The notes below the pieces were generated by a model. It was given only the letters and a program-made list of their open reading frames with translations. It searched no databases and was not told the DNA's origin. Positions 1-8,887 of a stretch of DNA of 64,000 bases are shown one piece after another. The DNA comes from CAVVEC01 sp963770485 (GTDB lineage Bacteria; Acidobacteriota; Terriglobia; Terriglobales; Acidobacteriaceae). The position numbers and the translations under genes were made by a program. Position 1 is the first letter of the stretch, and each line of letters opens with the position of its first letter. The stretch is taken from NCBI GenBank assembly GCA_963770485.1, contig CAVYPX010000007.1, positions 1 to 64,000 on the forward strand, given 5' to 3'.

Positions 1-56
1 TGTTACATTAGTTGCCGCCCGTCTCATCGATTCTGGCCCGGACTGCGGCAATTTGC

Positions 57-1256
57 TTAGGGCACGTATTTCCACACCGTTCCGTAGCTGTAGGTGCCGC
101 CCCCGAGGGTGGTGCCGAACAGCGTGCCTGGTAGTCCGCTGTACTTCGCCGGCAGGTGTGCCGCCGCCTGAAAAGTCAAAACTGTGCAGCAGGTTGAGCT
201 TACGTTTTGCGCTCAGCCTGTTACAACGCTCCGACGTTGTTAGCACCGCACGCGTAGGCGACCCCATACAAATTACCTTTCGAGTCCCGAGTTACGCCCG
301 CTTGCGGCCAGCAGCCATCCGACGGGTACCCAGCAAAGTTGTGCAGGACAGTTTCCTTGCCGCTCTTGCTCACCTTCCATATAGTCCCATAGTTGTTGGA
401 ACCGCAGTATTCGGTGGTTCCATAGAGGTTTCCTGCCTTGTCCCGTGCCACGGATCCATACGGATTGCGGCCATGTGTGTGCCGCCGGCAAAGCTGTGCA
501 GCACGGTAAGCGTTCCGTTCTTACTCAGCTTGTACAGCTCTCCGTAATCATAAGTGCCACCCTCCGTGGCTACACCGTACAAGTTGCCAGACACGTCCAA
601 CGTCAGATGCCCACCGGAGGGAGATTCGCCGTCGTAGCTCGTCGAAGGAGTGGAGGAGGGTAAAGTTCCCTGAACGGTCAACCTTGAATATCGTCCCGTA
701 GTCCGAAGACCCGCGGGCGCCTGCCCCTAAGAGTGGTGCCATACAGGCTGCCGACTTTGTCCATGGCCAGGCCTTGCAATGGGTTGCAACCCTCCGAGCC
801 GCCGGTAAAGCTGTGCAGCACCGTCTCGTTCCCCGCGGTGTCGATCTTGAATACGGTCCCCCTACCATCGGAGCCTCCCACGCCGGTGGTCCCATAGATG
901 TTGCCAGCCTCGTCTCGAGCCACCGGCGTGTAAGGGTTTGCCCCGTCGGATCCGGAGAAGGTGTGCACCACAGTTTCCGTGCCGGCACTGTCGATCTTGA
1001 GGACAGTACCGTCGTCCCTATAGGAACCGAACGCGGCGGTCACATACATGTTGCCGGCTGCGTCCCGAATCACGCCCGCATAGGGATAACCACCGTCGGA
1101 GCCGCCGGTAAAATTGTAAAGTACTGTGAAGGTTTTCGCCTGTGCGAGAGCCGCAAGCACAAGCACAACGATTAGCGTCAATTGGCGTCTCCTGTTGACG
1201 AGCCGTTGACGAAGTGACCTATAAGAATTGGCAGATTCCTTGGTAGTGCGCGGCAT
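57..1256 (-). pseudogene. Frameshifted secreted GloVer-repeat protein
   Basis: This is a broken copy of a GloVer (TIGR03803-type) tandem-repeat secreted protein. Reading leftward from ATG at 1256, a signal peptide with a basic start and hydrophobic core ends in AQA just before KTFTVL. Repeats of the form AGNxYGTT...GTVFKID...ETVLHSF follow. The reading frame then jumps at roughly 730, 620, 450, 210 and 110, and each jump restores recognisable repeat sequence in another frame. The last repeat ends GTVWKYVP with TAA at 57-59. When the frames are joined there are seven repeats, the same number as in the two intact short paralogues nearby. Either the gene is a decaying pseudogene or this stretch has indel sequencing errors; the many separate shifts favour decay. 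The function of the family is unknown. Confidence 0.75.
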
Positions 1257-1327
1257 GACTCTCCCCTCAACTGGCGGCATGCAGTATCCTCCCGCGATGG
1301 GCGGGAAGTCAATTGATGAAACCAGGC

Positions 1328-1344
1328 GTGGGTGTTGAAAAAGT
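1328..1344 (+). repeat. IS left terminal inverted repeat
   Basis: The 17-nt left end GTGGGTGTTGAAAAAGT matches the right end perfectly in inverted orientation. AGGC immediately outside is duplicated on the other side. Confidence 0.9.
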
Positions 1345-1441
1345 CACTGCGATTAGCAGCTGAGATTCAGCGAAAACATGTTAGAAGGAGAAGTTCCTTC
1401 CCATGTTTTGCTGGATTTCAATCTTCGGAGGCCTGCTGATC

Positions 1442-2797
1442 ATGATGGGGCAACACTCGCGCTCAGAAGCATTGTTCTACTACTTCCGTCTGGAAGATCA
1501 AGTTCCCGAGAATCATCTGCTCCGGCTGATCGAGAAGCACATCAGTTTCAACTTTGTGCGCGAACGATTGAAGGACAGCTACAGCGAGACGGGCCGACCA
1601 TCGATTGATCCCGAACTACTGCTGCGCATTCTGCTGATTGGTTATTTGTATGGCGTCACCAGTGAACGCAAGCTGGTGGAGGAGCTGCGCATGCATCTGG
1701 CCTGGCGCTGGTTCACCGGACTGGGGTTCGATGAGGAGATTCCGCATCATTCCACGTTCTCCAAGAACCGTCACGGGCGGTTCCAGGAGTCGAAGCTGTT
1801 CGAGCAGTTGTTTGAACAGATCGTGAAGCAGTGTGTGGAAGTAGGACTAGTGCGGGGGGATAAGCTATCGGTCGATGGCAGTTTCGTGGAAGCCAATGCG
1901 GCCAAGGAAAGTCGCATACCGCGGGAGCAGTTGGTGGAAGTGGCACAGGTCCATTATGCGGTGCGTCAGTATCTGCAGGAACTGGAACAGCAGAATCCAG
2001 TCGAAGAACCGGTGCATGAGCAAGACCAGGTGTCGACCACCGATCCGGACTCGACCTATGCCACTAAGGGCGGCACTCCGGCCCGACTGGGGTACTACGA
2101 CAACTATCTGGTCGACAATCACAGTTGCGTGATTGTGGGGGTGCAGGCAACAGCCGCCCGGATGAGCCAGGAAACGGTCGCCGCACAAGACATGCTCACA
2201 CGTTTTGCGCAGTGGCAGGGACGAAAGCCAGAATCGGTCGCGGCGGATACTACGTACGGCAACGGAGAGTTTCTGCAATGGTTGGTGGATCGCAGCATTA
2301 CTCCCTACATGCGAACCCGCGACAGTATCCACCGCAAGAACAGCCCGTTCTACGGCCCCGAGCAATTTACGTACCAGCCGGAGAGCAACAGCTATCGCTG
2401 CCCTGCCGGGGAACAACTCAACTACGGCGGCCGCAGTATGCGCAACCGCACCTATGCCTATATCGGCACGCGCAAGCGTTGCGGTGCTTGTCTACAAAAG
2501 GCGCAATGCACCAGCGGAGCATTCCGGTTTCTCGCCATTCACATGGATGAGCCCGCTCGGCGACGTGCCCGCGAGCTAGCCCACACGTCAGAGTTCGCCC
2601 ATGCACAGCGGCAAAGGAAGAAGGTGGAAGCCCTGTTCGCGGAACTTAAGAATCAGATTGGACTGCGTCGCTTGCGCCTGCGGAGATTGAAGTTCGTGCG
2701 AGAACAGTTCTTCCTAGCGGCGGCTGCCCAGAACATCAAGCGATTGGTGCGGTTCCTCGCTCAAGGCCCACGTTCCATCCTGCCCGCCACCGCTTAG
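1442..2797 (+). CDS. IS1182 family transposase (DDE)
   Basis: This DDE transposase moves the surrounding insertion sequence. The N-terminal half (LFYYFRLEDQVPENHLLR, then a GRPSIDPELLLRILLIGYL block) is the DUF772-type domain typical of IS1182/IS5-like transposases. Candidate catalytic acids are the Asp in LSVDGSFVEAN, the Asp in VAADTTYGN and the Glu in KKVEALFAELK near the C-terminus. A Cys-containing segment (CGACLQKAQC) lies before the last acid, as in relatives. The frame is open from a start at 1403, but ATG at 1442 or 1445 gives the N-terminus usual for the family. About 450 residues is full length, and no frameshift or missing motif was seen, so it is probably active. Confidence 0.93.
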   Translation: MMGQHSRSEALFYYFRLEDQVPENHLLRLIEKHISFNFVRERLKDSYSETGRPSIDPELLLRILLIGYLYGVTSERKLVEELRMHLAWRWFTGLGFDEEIPHHSTFSKNRHGRFQESKLFEQLFEQIVKQCVEVGLVRGDKLSVDGSFVEANAAKESRIPREQLVEVAQVHYAVRQYLQELEQQNPVEEPVHEQDQVSTTDPDSTYATKGGTPARLGYYDNYLVDNHSCVIVGVQATAARMSQETVAAQDMLTRFAQWQGRKPESVAADTTYGNGEFLQWLVDRSITPYMRTRDSIHRKNSPFYGPEQFTYQPESNSYRCPAGEQLNYGGRSMRNRTYAYIGTRKRCGACLQKAQCTSGAFRFLAIHMDEPARRRARELAHTSEFAHAQRQRKKVEALFAELKNQIGLRRLRLRRLKFVREQFFLAAAAQNIKRLVRFLAQGPRSILPATA

Positions 2798-2870
2798 TTG
2801 AACCTCTCGCGCAAAAGACGCCGCGCGACGGCAACACACAGAGCGGCGGAAAGAACACTTTCCAGACTTC

Positions 2871-2887
2871 ACTTTTTCAACACCCAC
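2871..2887 (-). repeat. IS right terminal inverted repeat
   Basis: This is the exact 17-nt reverse complement of the left end, followed at once by the AGGC target duplicate at 2888-2891. Confidence 0.9.
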
Positions 2888-3006
2888 AGGCGATTACACG
2901 TTTTGACCTGTCGATGAGCGTAATAGGGATGTTACAACAGTTAACCCCAGCTGTATTGGGTTATGAGCGTTTAACCTGGAGGTTGCTGCGCTGGTGGCCA
3001 TCGGCT

Positions 3007-4326
3007 TTAGGGTGTGATCTTGAACACAACGCCGCAGCCGTATCCCTTGTTGAGGGGACAGTTCAGGTCGCCGCCCCACTCCACCGCGCCATATAGGTTA
3101 CCGGCAGCATCCATTGTTAGACCTCCCCAAACGCCTCCTCCATCCGATCCATCCGTGAAGCTATGTAGTACGGTTTCTTTGCCTGCAGTATCCAGCTTAA
3201 AGACGACTCCGTCTCCGCACCCATCGCAGTTGGAAGAGGCACCGCCAAACGCGGTCATGCCATATAAATTTCCCGGTGCGTCTCGGACCAAAGGACCCGC
3301 CTCTGGCCTGTTCCCATCCGTGCAATTGGTGAGGGAACAAAAAGTATAAAGGACCGTTTCCGCCCAAGTTCCGTTTGACTGGGGCGACAATTCGTATACC
3401 ACGCCGCAACCGTAACCGCCGTTGCACGCCATGTTGCCACCTTGCTGGGTTGTGCCGTAGAAATTTCCCGCTGCGTCTGCGACTAGCAGCGACTGTCCAG
3501 ACCCGTAAGAACCCCCTTGGAAGTTGTACAAGACCGTTTTGTTGCCACTGGTGTCCATCTTGAACATCATGCCCTGGCCATCGGCCCCGCCACCAGCGAC
3601 ACTATATAGGCTCGACCCGGCCCCCCAGATGAAACCAAAATAGTCAGACGCACCGTCGGCTCCACCCGTGAAGGTATGCAAAACGGTTCCCTTGCCTGCC
3701 TTATCAACCTTGAATATGACCCCCTGATTGCGGATTCCGCCCCAGAGCGTCGTGCCATAGAGGTTTCCAGCAGAGTCTCCAACCAAAAGTGCCTCCAACG
3801 TGCATCCAGTCTTGATGCCTTTGAACTTGTACAGCGCGGTTCCCTTTCCCGTCCTATCTAACTTGAACACCACCCCGCATCCGTATGGGTAACTTTGGGT
3901 AGCTCTGCCACCCGCCTGTGTGGTTCCGTAGAGGTTTCCCGCAGTGTCTCGCAGCAAGCCTGCGTCGGGCCACATGCCGTTTGTCCGATCGAAAGTGTGC
4001 AGCCAGACCAGCGTGCCGCTCTTGGTCATTTTGAACACGGTTCCGCAATTGTGCAGACCGTTTAAACAGTTTGCGTTTGCTTTTCCACCACTGTTGGTCG
4101 TTCCATAGAGATTGCCTGACTCATCTATCACCAACTGGCCCCGTGGGCTATATCCGTCCTTTCCGTGAAACGTGTGCAGCACCGTGAACGTCTGCGCCCG
4201 CGACTGAGGTACCGACAGCATGTGTATCGTCGCGTCGAGGACCGGCGGATGGGTGGGTTGTCCGAATGAACCGCGAATTAAGGCACTTTCGTGGAAGGAT
4301 GTGAAAACAATAAGAGATCGGTTCAC
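3007..4326 (-). CDS. GloVer-repeat protein lacking its signal peptide
   Basis: The protein has seven tandem GloVer repeats, each with an (A/S)GNLYGTT-type strand, a glycine-rich turn and GVVFKLD/ETVLHSF strands, and it ends GVVFKITP. The repeat region begins at about 4206 with SRAQTFTVLHTF, which in paralogues directly follows the signal peptide cleavage site. Upstream of that point the frame stays open to 4326, but the encoded residues are not a signal peptide and lie antisense to a polymerase-like gene fragment. The natural N-terminus therefore seems to have been removed by a rearrangement near 4206-4210. ATG at 4221 or 4326 could still start translation, but the product would probably not be exported. 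The function of the family is unknown. Confidence 0.7.
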   Translation of the reverse strand: MNRSLIVFTSFHESALIRGSFGQPTHPPVLDATIHMLSVPQSRAQTFTVLHTFHGKDGYSPRGQLVIDESGNLYGTTNSGGKANANCLNGLHNCGTVFKMTKSGTLVWLHTFDRTNGMWPDAGLLRDTAGNLYGTTQAGGRATQSYPYGCGVVFKLDRTGKGTALYKFKGIKTGCTLEALLVGDSAGNLYGTTLWGGIRNQGVIFKVDKAGKGTVLHTFTGGADGASDYFGFIWGAGSSLYSVAGGGADGQGMMFKMDTSGNKTVLYNFQGGSYGSGQSLLVADAAGNFYGTTQQGGNMACNGGYGCGVVYELSPQSNGTWAETVLYTFCSLTNCTDGNRPEAGPLVRDAPGNLYGMTAFGGASSNCDGCGDGVVFKLDTAGKETVLHSFTDGSDGGGVWGGLTMDAAGNLYGAVEWGGDLNCPLNKGYGCGVVFKITP

Positions 4327-5320
4327 CTCCCTTAATTGTTATGACCAGAGCAAGGTGCCGGGTTCAATTCTGAAAATTGAGAAAATTAACTTTGCTGGTA
4401 ATAAACAGATCGAACTGTTCGGCTACGCAATTAGCGCGAAACGATATGTTCTGTACCGTTACGACGCAAGGGGCAATATCAAGATCGTTGACGCGAAGGC
4501 CCACGGCCTGGGCTACCTTTATCCGCCAAAAGACGGTCTCCAAGATGACACAGAATCCGATTGGATATTGGAAGCATGGCATTGGGTACTGGAAGGCGAA
4601 GTCGCGAGACCGCGCCCGGCCCCCGAATGGTTTTCAATTCCGGCCATGATGCGGATGACAGTAAGCACTCCTGCCATTCTCGGACTGCTGAAGGGATTCA
4701 CAAAGCCCTTTAATTTTGTTCACGTACCGCTGATGTTCCCCAGTTTGTACCCTGCCGGAAAAGACCCCTCAAATTTCAGCCTTATAATGCCGTTCTCGAA
4801 ACGCCGGGATCAATGGCTGGACACGAAGGCCGTAGACACACATACGGGTGAAGAATATTCAATCAGTTTATTGGACCCGCAGGGTAGCACAAAGAAGGTT
4901 GAGGTGAAATGTTATGGGAACATTCTCGGCGCATATCGTGAACACCCGGAAGCTAAGTTTGTAGGTTATGACGGGAACCCTTGCAACAGGCTCACACGCG
5001 GATTACTACGAAGAAGCCACGTTATTGCGAATCGGCATCGCTACATTGGGAAGGAAACGTCGCGCCACTGGGAGCAAGGCGACGATCTCAGCATGGTCGA
5101 TTTCCGGTGCGCGGAATACAGCGATGGCAAGATGATTGCCGATGCTGAAACCCGAAGACGGATTACCACAATCGGCATCAGAGAATTGGAACGCGAGACT
5201 GGAATCCATCACGACACGATCATTCTTGTTAGTAAAGGCAAGGCCGTGAAACCGAATACGCTCCAAAAGATACTTGAATTCATGGACAAAAGCGAAGAGT
5301 CTCCCGACGTAATCGGCTAA
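4208..5320 (+). pseudogene. C-terminal fragment of family B DNA polymerase-like protein
   Basis: The open frame starts abruptly after a TGA at 4205-4207 with GTDSM (ATG at 4220). This matches the DTDS motif C of family B DNA polymerases, whose first Asp would be lost at the junction. About 60 residues later comes a YAISAKRYVLY stretch that resembles the conserved KKRY motif of the same family, then a HGLGYL segment. The C-terminus (ELERETGIHHDTI...) looks like a helix-turn-helix. I infer that the exonuclease domain and motifs A and B are missing because the gene was cut here. The family assignment rests on motif order only. The remaining ORF of about 366 residues has no further stops. Confidence 0.55.
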
Positions 5321-5920
5321 ACCGGTAGCAGAGCCAACACCAGAATCGCTAAAAGCCACCATCGCTTTCAAGCTGGATTTCGACTGCATGGACGTTACCT
5401 CACTTCGGGAGCATTGCCGAGGACGGCTAGGTTGGTTTTCAAAGACTCCGCCGCCGCTGCCGGTTGAAAATGGGCTTGCCATCTGTTTCCCAGTAGCGGC
5501 GTCGAGCTCGCGTTCCATCTCTTGTGACATACCGACATTCTAGCCCCGTTCCATCCCCGCCCCCGGCCCCGCCCCGGCCCCGAGGGGTGTGCGGATTTTC
5601 CCGGCCCGAATAGCTCTCCCCGTCAACCCGACGGGGGGTAGGATGTGGCGACGGGAAAAACGGCTCCACGTAACAACTTGGTAAACTTCGCGCCCTGCGT
5701 TGGCGTGGTGTGCGTTCGAAGGGGGCGCGCGGATCGGAGTGGCTGTGTCGCGGGGCGAGCTGCGATCTACGTGCGTGCGGGAAAAGGCGAGGGCGCGGCG
5801 ACGCGAGGGCGAACAAACGGCGCACACTTGTGCAATCGCCTGGTTTCGTAAATTGATCGGCTAACATGTTGTCCAGACAATGTGATAGAGCCGACACGTT
5901 GTCTCATCAACGCAACGGGA
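5321..5920. other. Intergenic stretch without a convincing gene
   Basis: No supported gene was found here. The short ORFs are Arg/Pro-rich and look random. The stretch holds a C-run cluster (listed separately), a 7-bp hairpin CCCCGTC/GACGGGG at 5618-5636, a CpG-rich segment at about 5690-5820, and a small dyad TTGTC/GACAA at 5869-5880 just past the next gene's 3' end. Confidence 0.6.
5555..5581 (-). other. Potential G-quadruplex-forming run
   Basis: Five runs of at least four C lie at 5555-5558, 5560-5564, 5567-5570, 5572-5575 and 5578-5581, with spacers of only 1-2 nt. The minus strand therefore has five closely spaced G-runs, a classic intramolecular G-quadruplex pattern. Its role is unknown. 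Confidence 0.6.
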
Positions 5921-8212
5921 TCATGGGATTCGGAATACCACCCCGACAAGTCTTGTTCCACCAACTGAAGCGGTTCCGTACAGTTTGCCTGCCGAGTCGC
6001 GGATCACACCAGCCTGGGGATAGCTCCCGTCGGCCCCGCCGGTGAAGCTGTAGAGCACGGTCTCGTGGCCGGTTGCGTCCAACTTGTACACCACTCCGAA
6101 GCCAGAATTGCCACCCTCGAAAGTGGTCCCATAAAGATTCCCTGCCGAGTCGCGGACCACTCCCGTGTAGGGCTCGCGCCCGTCGACACAATACTGTAGG
6201 GAGCAGAAGTTGTAGAGCACGGTCTCGTAGCCGGCTGTGTCCAATTTGTACACAACTCCGGGCCCCTCCGAGCCGCCCCCGGAAGCGGTCCCATAGAGGT
6301 TGCCTGCTGAGTCGCGGATGACACCAGCGAAGGGTAATTCCCCGTCAGCACAATACTGTTGTAAGGAGCAGAAGCTGTAGAGCACGGTCTCGTGGCCGGC
6401 TGCGTCCACTTTGTACACGACCCCGCAGCCTCCGAAGCAGTCATTCTGGTTGCCACCGCCGTTGGCAGTAGTCCCATAGAGGTTGCCTGCCTGGTCGCGG
6501 ATCACACCCGCCAAGGGCGCGCTGCCGTCGGCACATTGCGTTAAGGAGCAGAAGGTGTAGAGCACGGTTTCGTCGCCGGCTGCATCCACTTTGTACACGA
6601 CCCCGCAGCCTAAACCGCTACAGGCGGAAAGATTGCCGCCCTGGAAAGTGGTCCCATAAAGATTCCCTGCCGAGTCCCGGATCACACCGGCCTCGGGAGT
6701 ACCCCCATCAGCCTTACCGGTGAAGTTGTAGAGCACGGTCTCGTGACCGGCTGTGTCCAATTTGTACACAACTCCCCGCCCCGCCGAGCCGTCATCTAAG
6801 GTGGTCCCATAAAGATTCCCTGCCGAGTCGCGGATCACACCAGCCACGGGGTTGCCTCCGTCGGCCCCGCTGAAGCTGTGGAGCACGGTCTCGTGGCTGG
6901 TTGTGTCCAACTTATACACCACTCCTGCGTTGCCCGAGCCGCCATATAAGGTGGTCCCATAAAGATTCCCTGCCGGGTCGCGGATCACATCGCCAAAGGG
7001 GTCTGCCCCGTCGTGGCCGGCGAAGCTGTAAAGCACGGTTTCGTGGCGCGCTGCGTCCACTTTGTATACAACTCCGCCGTTCCCGGAACCATAAAAGTAG
7101 GTGGTCCCATAGAGGTTGCCTGCCGAGTCGCGGATCACACCAGCCTGGGAATAGCCCCCGTCGGCACAATACTGTAGGGAGCAGAAGCTGTAGAGCACGC
7201 TCTCATGGCCGGTTGCGTCCAACCTGTACACCACTCCTCCGTAGGTCGAGCCGAAGTTGGAAGCGGTCCCATAGAGGTTCCCTGCCGAGTCGCGGATCAC
7301 ACCGGCCTCGGGATTACCCCCATCAGCCTCGCCGGTGAAGCTGTAGAGCACGGTCTCGTGGCCGGTTGCGTCCACTTTGTACACGACCCCGCAGCCTAAA
7401 CCGGTACAGGCGGAAAGATTGCCGCCATGGTAAGTGGTCCCATAAAGATTCCCCGCCGAGTCGCGGATCACACGAGCCTCGGGATCACCCCCATCAGCCT
7501 CGCCGGTGAAGCTGTAGAGCACGGTCTGGTGGCCGGTTGTGTCCAACTTATACACCACTCCTGCATTGGCCGAGCCGCCACCGGAAGCGGTCCCATAGAG
7601 GTTGCCTGCCGAGTCGCGGATCACACCACCGATGGGGCCACTCCCGTCGGCACACCTCTGTAAGGAGCAGAAGCTGTAGAGCACAGTCTCGTGGCCAGTT
7701 GTGTCCAGCTTGTACACGACTCCCGAGCCGCTGTATACGGTCCCATAAAGATTCCCTGCCGAGTCGCGGATCACCGGGCCGGGTTCGGCCCCGACCCTAC
7801 CGAGCACAGTCTCGTGGCCAGTTGTGTCCACTTCGTATACGACCCCGTCATAAGTGGTCCCATACAGGTTCCCTGCCGAGTCGCGGATCACTCCCGTGTA
7901 GGGGTGGCTCCCGTCGGCACAATTCTGTAAGGAGCAGAATCTGTAGAGCACCGTCTCGTGGCCGGTTGCGTCCACTTTGTACACGACTCCATTGCCCGTG
8001 GTGCCCCCGTACACCGTGGTCCCATAGAGATTCCCTGCCGAGTCGCGGATCACTCCAGCGGCCGGCGAGAATCCCTTTGGAGGAGGCGCGAAAGTGTGCA
8101 ATACAGTTTCCGCCGCCAACGCTGGCACCATGCACGCGGCAACCAATAATGCCCACAAAAAGCCTAGTTTGCCGTACTGTAGATCAGCGGACACAGGATG
8201 TAATGTCGGCAT
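5921..8212 (-). CDS. Secreted GloVer protein with 14 repeats
   Basis: This is a predicted exported protein of about 763 residues built almost wholly of GloVer repeats. ATG at 8212 is chosen because AGGAGG sits 5 nt upstream. It gives a signal peptide (GFLWALLVAACMVPALAA, then ETVLHTF). I count fourteen RDSAGNLYGT-type units, exactly twice the seven found in each neighbouring paralogue. The chain starts with the second half of a repeat (ETVLHTF) and ends with the first half (GVVFRIP), as expected for ring-closing propellers. No C-terminal anchor or sorting motif is visible. The DNA of the repeats is highly uniform (the segment reading GAGTCGCGGATCAC on the plus strand recurs nearly unchanged), which suggests recent duplication or gene conversion. 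Molecular function is unknown. Confidence 0.85.
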   Translation of the reverse strand: MPTLHPVSADLQYGKLGFLWALLVAACMVPALAAETVLHTFAPPPKGFSPAAGVIRDSAGNLYGTTVYGGTTGNGVVYKVDATGHETVLYRFCSLQNCADGSHPYTGVIRDSAGNLYGTTYDGVVYEVDTTGHETVLGRVGAEPGPVIRDSAGNLYGTVYSGSGVVYKLDTTGHETVLYSFCSLQRCADGSGPIGGVIRDSAGNLYGTASGGGSANAGVVYKLDTTGHQTVLYSFTGEADGGDPEARVIRDSAGNLYGTTYHGGNLSACTGLGCGVVYKVDATGHETVLYSFTGEADGGNPEAGVIRDSAGNLYGTASNFGSTYGGVVYRLDATGHESVLYSFCSLQYCADGGYSQAGVIRDSAGNLYGTTYFYGSGNGGVVYKVDAARHETVLYSFAGHDGADPFGDVIRDPAGNLYGTTLYGGSGNAGVVYKLDTTSHETVLHSFSGADGGNPVAGVIRDSAGNLYGTTLDDGSAGRGVVYKLDTAGHETVLYNFTGKADGGTPEAGVIRDSAGNLYGTTFQGGNLSACSGLGCGVVYKVDAAGDETVLYTFCSLTQCADGSAPLAGVIRDQAGNLYGTTANGGGNQNDCFGGCGVVYKVDAAGHETVLYSFCSLQQYCADGELPFAGVIRDSAGNLYGTASGGGSEGPGVVYKLDTAGYETVLYNFCSLQYCVDGREPYTGVVRDSAGNLYGTTFEGGNSGFGVVYKLDATGHETVLYSFTGGADGSYPQAGVIRDSAGKLYGTASVGGTRLVGVVFRIP

Positions 8213-8217
8213 GGATT

Positions 8218-8223
8218 CCTCCT
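8218..8223 (-). promoter_or_regulatory. Ribosome binding site fixing the 8212 start
   Basis: The minus strand reads AGGAGG five nucleotides before ATG at 8212. The longer frame starting at 8326 has no such site and would bury the signal peptide. Confidence 0.8.
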
Positions 8224-8465
8224 GCAGTGACAGTCCACAAATCGATTGTGGGCTGGCGACAATACCAAAACAGCGCAGGTGAAGGGGGGCTAGTCCCATA
8301 CAAGAACTCCCCCGTACGCGGGACACAAAAACGAATCTGTGTCGTGATCCGCCGGGGCATACTATATCACGAAATTCCGTTGCCCGATTTTCACTTTAAA
8401 GCCACGCGGAAACTAGTGGAAACAAACAGTCAGAGTACCTTAGCCCTGTGATAGTTGACGTAAAA
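8224..8465. other. Upstream region of the GloVer gene
   Basis: This stretch precedes the leftward GloVer gene and should hold its promoter. I see no gene and no clear promoter boxes. Short AT-rich segments occur near 8360-8440. Confidence 0.4.
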
Positions 8466-8650
8466 GTGCGCCGTGAAAGGCGCTGGACTTCAGCGGGTGA
8501 AACTCCCGCCCGGGAACTGGATCGCTCCACCCGGTAGATGGTATGAGAAGGTCGATCCCCCGATCACGGACGGCGTTAAGCTACCGGTGATCAACGCACT
8601 CTACGGTGCAATCACAGCGAATAAGGAGATCGACCTTGAAGAAGCATAAC
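8466..8650 (+). ncRNA. Possible 5' remnant of a group II intron
   Basis: The segment opens with GTGCGCC followed by GGCGC, then AGCGGGTGAAACTCCCGC, which folds as a stem around a GUGAAA-type internal sequence. GTGYG at the 5' end and a GGTGAAA-CC stem in domain I are features of bacterial group II introns. The rest of the intron is not visible: there is no reverse transcriptase ORF and no recognisable domain V. A short ORF at 8606-8863 rich in Arg/Lys overlaps it and resembles nothing I know. A structural RNA of another kind is an alternative. Confidence 0.35.
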
Positions 8651-8783
8651 AATTGCCGAAAGAAGAGGGAACAGCCATCGAGGCGGGCGGAGTCGCGGCG
8701 CCCGGTGCAGCGGGATACGAAGGAAGTGCTGGCGGAACTGGTGGGAAAGCTGAAGGAAAAGCTGGATCCGAAAAGGGTGGGCG

Positions 8784-8817
8784 GGTGGCCCACTCAAGCC
8801 CGGTTTTGGCTTGAGTG
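8784..8817 (+). repeat. Dispersed palindrome, copy 1 of GGTGGCC/CACTCAAGCC
   Basis: A 10-bp perfect stem CACTCAAGCC (8791-8800) and GGCTTGAGTG (8808-8817) encloses the loop CGGTTTT. The same 34 nt, loop included, recur at 12990-13023. This is a REP-like dispersed repeat. Confidence 0.85.
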
Positions 8818-8887
8818 TGACATTCGAATACACGGCGCAGAAGCCTTGCCTGGTGTAAGCTAACAGGGTTCCGAAAGGGGTGTTCCA

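Larger units (their letters stand above)
1328..2887 (+). mobile_element. IS1182-family insertion sequence
   Basis: The 1,560-bp element is bounded by perfect 17-bp terminal inverted repeats, GTGGGTGTTGAAAAAGT at 1328-1344 and its reverse complement at 2871-2887. It is flanked by a direct repeat AGGC at 1324-1327 and 2888-2891, which is a likely 4-bp target duplication. It carries one complete transposase gene. Intact ends, an intact ORF and an intact target duplication all indicate a recent insertion. It landed between the broken GloVer gene and the next GloVer gene and does not itself interrupt a recognisable ORF. Confidence 0.9.

Noticed and set aside
5869..5880. TTGTC-CA-GACAA dyad as an operator
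   Set aside because: It lies at the 3' end of the GloVer gene, with no promoter or start nearby, so an operator role is not supported.
5439..5897. 152-residue minus-strand ORF
   Set aside because: It is Arg/Pro-rich low-complexity sequence in a GC-rich non-coding stretch, without ribosome site or family sequence.
5921..8212. Regularly spaced near-identical DNA repeats that could suggest a CRISPR array
   Set aside because: The spacing (about 120-190 nt) is far too long and the repeats code in frame for GloVer protein units.
8606..8863. 85-residue ORF that might be the start of an intron-encoded reverse transcriptase
   Set aside because: No reverse transcriptase motif is present, and the ORF runs into a dispersed palindrome.
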